NCBI GenBank assembly: GCA_024663395.1
Contig: JANFAH010000012.1
Span: 1,302,001-1,366,000, forward strand
Source of the DNA: Pisolithus tinctorius
Lineage: Eukaryota; Basidiomycota; Agaricomycetes; Boletales; Pisolithaceae
Reading direction: 5' to 3'
Length of the DNA stretch: 64,000 bases
The position numbers and the translations under genes were made by a program. Below, piece after piece: positions 56,171 to 64,000 of the stretch; position 1 is the first letter of the stretch, and each line of letters begins with the position of its first letter. The notes below the pieces were generated by a model, which saw nothing but the letters and a program-made list of their open reading frames with translations, was not told the origin of the DNA and ran no database searches.

Positions 56171-57004
56171 ATTCCTTCCTAGGTTTCCCTCTGCAAACCC
56201 CAAAACTTCTTCAGCTTGCTGGGAAGCCTTTACATGATTCCTACTCAATCCCCATGTGTGCCACAGTATGTTTTGACAATGCCACAAGCTGCCAAGAAAT
56301 GATGACTCATTCTTCTGCATCTAACTGTGTGCTGCCATGTATAGAACCATACATGCTTGCTGCCAAGCCTTTACATCAATCCTACTCAATCCTGTTGTGT
56401 GCTGCATCATGTTGTGCCATTGTGGCCAGCTGCTGGGAATTGCCATTAAGTTCAGCTGACTCCTTCCATTTTGCTTGTGTGTGCCCAGCCATCCTTGCTG
56501 GCTGCCATGACCTCCTGATGAATTCTGGTGCAATGCTGCCCAGTGCCATGGTGCAGGGAGCCATTTCTGCCAGTTGCTGAGACTTCTGATGAATTGTGCT
56601 GAATCCTGCAATGTGCCATAATGCAGAAAGTCATATCTGACAGCTGCCACTACTTGCCAATACAAGCTGCTGAATCCCAGTTTGTGGCACTGAAAGCCAA
56701 CCTTCTAAGCTATGCTAATTCTGGTAGTATCTGCAGGGGGTAGGTGTGCTGGGTATGCTGGTAATAAGGTCAGATCTCAACCTAGGCTACTGTGAGTATT
56801 AATGTGACAATCAGTTTGTGGCCCACTCATGTGACACTGCATGATATCATCTAGGCTAGCTCCTGCCACACAGTGATTACTCATTGTTGGGCTTGACCTC
56901 CACTGGCCATGTTGTATGGAACAAGGCAGGTGCATTATGTGCTCAAATGAAAGCCCAATCATTATGGTGGCATCCCCAAGATTTTCTATCTTGTTCTAAA
57001 GCAT
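56171..57004. other. degenerate repeat region
   Basis: Contains loosely repeated phrases of about 80-110 bp, such as TGTGTGCCACAGTATGTTTTG, TGTGTGCTGCATCATGTTGT and CAATGTGCCATAATGCAGA. The frames on both strands (up to 114 codons) follow from these repeats. I see no gene. Confidence 0.45.
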
Positions 57005-57346
57005 TGCTTTTGACTGCAGGGCATTGAGGATCTTCTGTACCCTTTTATAATTTTCCTTCTCTTCTGATTCTGAGAGCTCAGTGATTGCCTGATCTTCACT
57101 GTTTGACTCTGTTTCATTGCTGCCTCCCCCAAAAGGGACCAGTTTCTGGATGCTGCCACCTCATCTAGTAAGGCTACTGATATCTTCTATGCCAGGGACA
57201 TGATTTTGGATGTCCTTCAGTGTGAGCAAAAGCATTTGTAATTTATCTGCATCTGGGGACATCATGTTCTTCAGATTGTCCAGCCCTGGTGAGAGCTTTC
57301 ACAATTTAGCCAAGTCTGGCATTAGTTTCTGCTTGTCTCTGATGTC
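57005..57346 (-). pseudogene. first-exon fragment of paralogue 1 (copy B), inner part
   Basis: Matches 2553-2888, the first exon of the gene at 1430-2952. Only this exon was duplicated. It is separated from its start region (59857-59919) by an insertion and has accumulated many substitutions at former CpGs. No downstream exons are present. Confidence 0.85.
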
Positions 57347-57683
57347 CATCAGGAAATTCACACATTACTATTTTTGTCCTATTCTCATACTATTTATGTC
57401 CTATTTGTACTATTTGCACTAAAATAGTCATAAAAGACAGAATAGTCATTTTAGTAGGTTCATTTACTATCCACACTATTTTTTGTACTATCTTTTGACT
57501 ATCTTTCAACTATCTATGCTATTCTTTCCACTATTTCTACTATCCAACTTCTCACCAACATCATTTGTTTAGCTCAAAGGTAGGGAATAGAAATCAATGT
57601 ATTCAGGATAAAGTGCAGCACAAAATCAATTAAATGAGAGTAGCCCTATTGACGAGTTGAGAAAGAGCAGCTACGAAACTTGG

Positions 57684-59080
57684 GAATATCTCAACAACCA
57701 CTGGACGGAGTTGGATGAATGAGGCATCCCTAGAGACAGATTAGTTCAGGAGAGCGATCCACCCAAAAAGTGAGAAAAACAGTGATGAGACACATGAGAT
57801 ACAATTACAGAACTTCGAGGGTGAACCTTTCCACAGGAATCGAGATATCTCAACAACCGCTGGACGGAATTAGGTGAATGAGGGATCCCTCGAGACAGAC
57901 TAGTTAGGAGAGCAAGCAATTCAAAAAGCGAGAGAAGCGGTGGTGAGATGCACAAGATACGATCACAGGACTTTGAGAGTGGACCCCACAGGACAGAATT
58001 AGATGAACGAGGCATCCCTCGAGACGGACTAGTCTGGGGAGCAAGCCATCCAAAAAGTGAGAGAAGCAGTGGTGAGACGCACAAGATATGATCACAAGAC
58101 TTTGAGGGTGGACCTTGCTACAGAAATTGAGATATCTCGACAACTGCTGGACAGAATTAGATGAACAAGGCATCCCTCGAGACGGACTAGTCAGGAGAGC
58201 AAGCCATCCAAAAAGCAAGAAAAGCAGTGGTGAGACACATGTGATACAATCATAGGACTTCAAGAGTGGACCTTGTCACAGAAATTGAGATATCTTGACA
58301 ACTGCTGGACAGAATTAGATGAACAAGGCATCCCTCGAGACGGACTAGTCAGAAAAGCAAGCCATCCAAAAAACGAGAGAAGTGGCAGGGAAATGCACGA
58401 GATCCGATCACAGGACTTCAAGGGCAGACCTTGCCACAGAAATCAAGATATCTCGACAACCGCTGGACGGAATTAGATGAATAAGGCATCCCTGAGGACC
58501 GACTAGTCAGGAGAGAAAGCCATCCAAAAAGCGAGAGAAGCGGTGGGGAAACACACGAGATACGATCACAGGACTTTGAGGGTGGACCTTGCCACAGAAA
58601 TCAAGATATCTCAACAACTGCTAGACAGAATTGGATGAACAAGGCATCCCTGAAGACAGACTAGTCAGGAGAGCAAGCCATCCAAAGAGCGAGAGAAGCA
58701 GTGGGGAAATGCATGAGATACAATCACAGGACTTCAAGGGTGGACCTTGCCACAGAAATCAAGATATCTCGACAACCGCTGGACAGAATTGGATGAACGA
58801 GGCATCCCTGAAGACAGACTAATCAGGAGAGCAAGCCATCCAAAGAGCAAGAGAAGCAGTGGGGAAACGCATGAGATACAATCACAGGACTTCAAGGGTG
58901 GACCTTGCCACAGAAATTGAGATATCTTGACAACCACTGGATGGAATTAGATGAACGAGGCATCCATGAAGATGGACTAGTCAGGAGAGCAAGCCGTCCA
59001 AAAAGCGAGAGAAGCGGTGGGGAAATGCACAAGATACAATCACAGGACTTCAAGGGCAGACCTTGCCACAGAAATCAAGG
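57684..59080 (+). repeat. 158-bp tandem satellite, about nine units
   Basis: The anchor ATATCT recurs at 57686, 57845, 58132, 58290, 58448, 58606, 58764 and 58922. Spacing is 158 bp except the first (159) and the pair spanning 57845-58132 (287, two units with a 29-bp deletion). A partial unit ends at about 59080. Units differ mainly by transitions, often CG against TG or CA (for example CGAGACGG against TGAAGACAG). Since 158 is not a multiple of three, the frames across it are not genes. Confidence 0.92.
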
Positions 59081-59516
59081 TAGTGTTCTCCACTGACAGT
59101 GACTGATGCTGTCATTGTCAGGATGTTGTGGGGGTAAAGAAAGAAAGAAAAAAAAACTTACTTAGTGTTGTTGTCAGGACACTGCAGACAAAAAAAAGAA
59201 AACTTGCTGGCATGGATGCTGGGGATGGGGGTGGACATCATGGGTGTCAACAGCACTGAGGGTGAGAGTGTTAGTTGGGTCTGTGCAACAGAGGGTGCTC
59301 ACCTGTCATGGCCATCATTGTCAATGGCATTGCAACCTGACCATGTAAAGTATGTGGTGGGACTTCGACAATTTTCAAAGTGTTGTGATTACAAATCACT
59401 GGACTTGTAATCACAACAAGTGCCTCAAAAAAGTCAGTTTATTCTGGAAATTTTGCAGGTGGCGGTGCATGGGAGCTGCAAATTTTGGGAGTTTGCCCAC
59501 TGACATGCTGCACAGC

Positions 59517-59600
59517 ATTCCCCCAGACCAGCAGTGCCTCATCTTTGCTGGCAAACAGCTTGAAGAAGCCTCTGTGTGCACACCCACACTCATGTCCACC
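59517..59600 (+). pseudogene. ubiquitin-like fragment
   Basis: The frame reads IPPDQQCLIFAGKQLEEA. Ubiquitin residues 36-51 match at 15 of 16 positions; Arg42 is Cys (CGC to TGC fits CpG decay). A diverged TL...S.Y pattern follows, which may be the next strand. Upstream sequence is not ubiquitin in any frame I tried. It is a captured, broken piece inside the inverted-repeat element. Confidence 0.65.
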
Positions 59601-59636
59601 TACACCTGCACAGCATGATTGCATGTGCTACTTGGT

Positions 59637-59662
59637 ATATTATATATATATATATATATTTC
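59637..59662. repeat. TA microsatellite
   Basis: A run of alternating T and A of about 25 bp within the inverted-repeat element. Confidence 0.8.
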
Positions 59663-59856
59663 ATTGTCTAATCATTCTGCTTGTACACACCCACCTAGCA
59701 TACCCTAACAGATAGCACCATGCACCCTTGTAACTTTTTTGACTTTTTGACTTCAATAAATAGTGTGATGAGTAAGAAAAGTGAGAATAGTTGGAAAGAG
59801 TTGTAAATAGTATGTCAATAGTAGAATTAGTATTTTGTGAATTTGCTGATGAACTT

Positions 59857-59919
59857 GGAGGCTTTCAGTTTCTGTCCAACATCCTGCTTCAGCTTGCTGA
59901 TACCTAGGTTGAACCTCAC
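59857..59919 (-). pseudogene. start region of the paralogue-1 fragment (copy B)
   Basis: Matches 2889-2952. The ATG at 2952 of copy A is GTG here (CAC on the plus strand at 59917-59919), so the start codon is lost as well. Confidence 0.8.
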
Positions 59920-61077
59920 AGTGTCAATTCAAACACCTAAGTAGCAGAGGATGATGAAAGGGAGGTAGGTGGTTCATAATTGCCAGCAATCGTAACTCGC
60001 TAAATGTCATACTCTACACAGGAGATAGATCTTAGGCCATCATTCTAGGGTACATGAATGAAGCCTTCGCATGTTCGGATTCCCTTCAGCTAGAAGGGAT
60101 AGGACACTTTCAGTCACTCTTTGCATCCCGATGGGAACAGTGCGCGTCTAACTTGGATTTGAATAAGATCATTTGATTGCAATGAGTGCACCAGACAAGG
60201 ACACATTCGGACAACCCTCATTTCCTTCGGCTAGGAGATCGAAAGCTTGCAACCACTCTTCGGGAAGATTGAACGGAATGTGAAGAGGTCACTTGAAGAC
60301 AGCGTCAAGAGGTTACTATACTGGTATCTGAACTTTATGAATTCGCCCAGATAGTCCTGATACGCATCTGGTAATTGGCGCCAACCTCGACCCACCTAGA
60401 GTTGCATGCTTTTTCATTCTCTTTGTATTGAACATGATGCAGGGCTGCGCTTCCAGGTCGAACTCATGCAGGTGCTCTCGGTGGCATTTGGAAATCAGAA
60501 GGTTAGCTATCGAGCCATTAGGTCCAGCACGTTTCCTTGCGATAGGTAATTTTGCCTTCCTATCGTGGTGAGACAACATGAACAGAGGGTGGAAGGTTTT
60601 TGTTTAGGCGCCGGTGCCGAGCCCTGAGGCAATCAAGAGTAATACGTGACCCACCAACTGGCTCTGGAGCTGGATGTGCAGCATTATCTGTGTGCGTGTC
60701 GGACTCTGTATGGGGTTGCAGACCCTAAGCCTCGAGGAAATGGATGCTCCTCACCCATCAGAGGCTGCCACGATATGATCACGGCGTTCCATTCCTTCCG
60801 GAAGTATTGGATGGGTTACTTGTTCCTCTCAGTTACACAGCATTATCGACGACAAACGTAACTTAAGAATACGAAGTGAATTTTCTCCATACTTCATAGT
60901 TGAGATACCGCAAACCACACGAATCAAATATTGCTTAAGGACGAGTGTCGCCCTTACCGCTCGTTGCATTGAGTCCCTTAAACCCTCGCAAAGGTGTCTA
61001 ACGCAACACCAAGAGGAGAATAGGTGATGCGTAAGGCAGAAACCTTGAGATTCTGATGTTAAAGTGAATCAACACTA

Positions 61078-62644
61078 TCAAACCAAGAGAAAAATGGGTC
61101 GACTGACGTAATCCATGCCTGGTGGGTCTGCGTTCATCAGGTCTACTAACTCGAGGGATTCTTTGGTGAGCTTTTCATGCGGAAGTCAGCGGATGTCAGA
61201 TAGCGCCAGAAGTACAGGTACCAAATTATAAACATCGCTTAGACACGTAAATTGACTGGAAAGGGCGCTCGTGTTGCTTGTGAGGTTGTCGACGTCCTTC
61301 AGTATCGCTGCGCTCTTATCGATTGCACACTGAGTAGTACGCAGAGCATCGAGTCGAGCAGAGAGTTGCAACATCAGCGCATCCTTAGCACGTCCGACTG
61401 GTATGGCATGTGTAAGCCTTCCTAAATAACCAAGCTCAGGCCTACCTCCACCAGGGGCCTCTAAAAGGTGTAACAAATTAGCGGTACCTTCCTTGAGCGA
61501 TGTGGACTGCACAAGTAAGTGTAAGTGAACAACGAAGAAGTATAAAAACACTTCGCATACAACCACTTCAATGGCGCCACCTGGTGACCCACGCAAAATG
61601 CTCTTACTTGCCAAGATAGAGACACGAAGGGCTTCGGAAGTTAGTGTGAACGACAAACCAGCACCGGTACGCACACCCATGTATCTGCGGGCAGGGAATA
61701 CTAATGTCAGATGATGGTCGCATCGCCTCAAACGAAGCTCACAAGGTGGAGGGAATTCCATTCTGCTGACAAGATTGTCTCATTCTCTGATACGCATCGG
61801 CAGCCAAAGTAGCAAAGGGTAATACTGAGCTTGGCTACGGAAGTGCGTGTGAGATACAGTGATCCACTACTGAAGAGGAAGATTACTTGCCAAGGGCAGG
61901 TTGGTTGGAGCCCTGGAAACCAACAGGAATTCAGCTGAGCAGAGTTCAGTGGTGAACTTAACGATTACCGGCTGGACCCTGATTCGCATCGAGCGATTTC
62001 TTTGTTCAGCTCGTCAATTTCAGGTTTCAGAGCTCTTTCGGCAGCTTGTGCATCTTCCAGTCGCTTGCGTATGGTAGTCGAGAAGTCTCCTAGTGCATCA
62101 CAGAGACTATCGAAGTCTTGTCCCATCTGGGAATCAATCTCGCCGCTCCCCTGCCAATACTGGGGATAATTCGTATATAACAAGAAAGCGAAACGTAGAG
62201 CACGCTGCATACCTCGATTACAGCCTCGAGTTCTTTAACCTTCTCATCGTTAGTGATGTCCGCCTCCAACAAATGAGTCAACAAATCGCCGCAGAAATCT
62301 GACCATCATCCGTCAACGGTGTGGAAATCCCTAGGTGCCAAGAACATGTCACCTTTAGTAACAGCGCTGGCTTTCGCCGCTGTCTCTCTCGACTTCCAAA
62401 CAAGCTGTATATAGCTCTGGAGGATACGCGGTAATCGTCAACGACAGATGGGATGCAGCAAGAAAGGGCGACCCACTTCACGAATTTTCTTGAATTGGTC
62501 GTTCGAATCAAGGATAGTCTCTGAGAGAGCTCCTCTGATCTGTAGGAATTGCTTGTCAATGGCATCCACCTTGCCAACCAAATCGGCAATCTCCTCCTTC
62601 AGCCCAATGACATCTCTGTACTCCGGAGGGGGTTCCTGCCTCAT
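61078..62644 (-). CDS. coiled-coil protein with hydrophobic segment (paralogue 2, copy B)
   Basis: Nearly identical twin of the gene at 4125-5693, from ATG 62644 (MRQEPPPEYRDV) to TGA 61078. The 81-codon frame at 62210-61965 differs at only two residues from its counterpart at 5259-5014. Exon order and the end (GLDYVSRPIF) are the same. No stop or frameshift relative to copy A was seen in the pieces compared, so it may still be a working gene despite lying beside the transposon block. Its possible upstream TATA box is changed (see 5843-5849). The function is unknown; the remarks on architecture for the other copy apply. Confidence 0.68.
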
Positions 62645-64000
62645 GCTGAGTCAAACGCTTGAACAAGCGGACACTGGAGACACTAATTGAAGAGTTTCGA
62701 TGAATCGATGGTAGGTAGTCCACCTACAAGCACCTCGAATGATCCAATCGCTGTATACATAATGGAAGTCAACCTCCACTAAGAATAGCAGTATTTAATG
62801 CCACCGGGAATGCAACGGCCGGCCCTGCAACACGTTGCAACATGACTTGACTAACCAAGCTTTTGAGAGACGGCGAGGTCACACCTTCGGAATCCTCCGG
62901 AGGCCATAACCCGGTGTACGCCGAAGGGAGCTATGGTATGAGCCCTTCAGTGATTTGTCCCGTGTCGATTTAGTACATTGCGCTGCTCTACAGACTCGGT
63001 TCGAACCCATCAACCAACAGCGTGTGGACTGCGCTGCTATTCAGGAGGGAACAGCATGTTTTATTTATCCGGGCAAGCCATCATTTCAGCATTCACGTGT
63101 CCAGGATATCCTGATGGGCCCGTGATGCGTGTTCGTCTATTCCCATTTCCCAATTACTGTGCTATCCTCTTGCGTCGGCTATGCATGCTGTCGTTTGCAG
63201 AGATCAGATCGTATGTGGCAACGACGTTCTAGGTTTATCCTAGTTTGTCTCTCACCAACCTCTCGAAAACTGATCTACTCGTCGCCTTAGATTCGGAATC
63301 TCCCCTCTACCTTATCGAGTCCTGAGGGTAATAGTGCCGTTCGGACGCATGGAGGATGCGTGTATGCATAATTCCGTAACGGGACATGTAGTCGTCACAC
63401 GAGGCAGTGGACGGTTCTAACCTAATAAGGCATGTCCATCCCCGGGACACACACAACGGATTTTGGAGAGTTAAGGACAGGTCTTAATGTAGTAGAAAAT
63501 GTAAAGACTACACTTGAAAATTAATTCAACAATTTTTCGAAGGTGAAACTTGAAGTTTTCGTGAACGCCTCGATGTTTACCAATACTTCAAGTTTACGCA
63601 CATGTATCGACGGCGTCAGAACATCAATTTGAGCTTCAAGTTTGGTAGTGGTTTGAATGTGCGTGCAAACTTCCGATTTTGTCTTCACATTGTGACTTCA
63701 ACAAACCATCAAGAATGAACTATGTTCGTGTATTGGCCAAGATTCCAAATATGCACGAACAATAAATACTCTGCCTAATTTTGAAGTTTGGGACGAGGAC
63801 AAAATGTTGATTGAAATGTAAAGTATTATGTACAGTTTATATGAATTGCCCATTGGTCGCCCACCCATCGCCCTCTGGTCGCCCAAAATCACTATCATTT
63901 TACTTCAAGCGCCCAATTTCTGTCAACAACAGCAATGACAACTGGATTTTTATACTACGTGAAGCTCGCAGATCAGTCCTGCATGAAAGAGTTAATGGAA
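62645..64000. other. upstream region of the copy-B gene and right window edge
   Basis: 62645-63400 is the end of the duplicated segment and has no secure gene. 63401-64000 is unique here. It contains several copies, in both orientations, of a short motif like ACTTGAAGTTT / ACTTCAAGTTT (63546, 63585, 63630, 63780), and could be the start of another repeat. I see no gene. Confidence 0.45.

Larger units (their letters stand above)
57347..59856. mobile_element. 2.5-kb inverted-repeat element with satellite and ubiquitin-like fragment
   Basis: The insertion is defined by comparison with the intact copy A, which reads GATGTCGGAGG across the site. The ends match as inverted repeats: CATCAGGAAATTCACA on the left, and CATCAGCAAATTCACA in reverse complement on the right. 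Subterminal regions on both sides (57380-57545 and about 59755-59835) are rich in ACTATT-type motifs in inverted orientation. No transposase is encoded, so it is non-autonomous. The target duplication is not resolved; the right junction has AACTT before GGAGG. Confidence 0.7.
57005..63400. repeat. segmental duplication, copy B
   Basis: Direct repeat of 2545-6445. It is split at 57346/59857 by a 2.5-kb inverted-repeat element. The 342 bp left of the insertion have lost every CpG; right of it the similarity to copy A is high and CpG is retained from about 59990 on. Confidence 0.88.

Noticed and set aside
57684..59080. CRISPR-like array
   Set aside because: The units are contiguous 158-bp repeats without unique spacers, in a eukaryotic context.
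58273..59096. Open frames across the tandem array (RNQDISTTAG-type repeats) that look like a repeat protein
   Set aside because: The unit is 158 bp, not a multiple of three, so the frame changes every unit; the frames are by-products of the satellite.

Overview
The window looks like nuclear DNA of a filamentous basidiomycete, most likely an Agaricomycete. The host genes have many introns of about 50-60 bp, and there is a WD40-TPR-HET gene. The transposon fauna (KDZ, Plavaka, DUF6532-type genes, chromovirus gypsy, copia) is the one I associate with Agaricomycetes. I cannot fix the genus. I saw no rRNA, tRNA or CRISPR.

Layout. 1-1.1 kb: remains of a plus-strand gypsy 3' end that landed in a copia RNase H region. 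1.4-15.7 kb: CpG-rich host DNA with three genes of one coiled-coil/hydrophobic-hairpin family (minus 1430-2952, minus 4125-5693, plus 7165-8867), then one large minus-strand gene (9902-13987) encoding WD40, TPR and HET domains in that order, then 1.7 kb without a secure gene. 15.7-57 kb: a CpG-poor transposon block. 57.0-63.4 kb: a second, direct copy of the 2.55-6.45 kb segment, with a full paralogue of the second coiled-coil gene (61078-62644). Its first-gene part is truncated and split by a 2.5-kb inverted-repeat element that carries a 158-bp satellite and a ubiquitin-like fragment.

The block is a set of nested insertions that can be read from target-site duplications. A copia element (16243-32894, duplication CTTTG) carries a foreign 262-bp LTR-like insert inside its 5' LTR (duplication AGCTT) and a complete chromodomain gypsy element inside its integrase (18606-29877, duplication ATCTG). 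A Plavaka-type transposase gene (minus, 52356 to 36115) is split by a 13.9-kb KDZ transposon (36634-50572) with about 600-bp terminal inverted repeats. The KDZ element itself contains two foldback elements with TA duplications and a small LTR. A Harbinger-type transposase remnant and more LTR debris follow to 57 kb.

One process shaped the block: loss of CpG to TpG/CpA. It turned CGA arginine codons into TGA stops, changed catalytic Asp to Asn in reverse transcriptases, and decayed both copies of the KDZ target duplication in complementary ways. It also erased every CpG from the duplicated host segment next to the block, and fades out about 130 bp beyond. By CpG content the gypsy element is the youngest large insertion. 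None of the large elements looks autonomous now. The host genes probably act in self/non-self or defence functions, but this is inference from domains.
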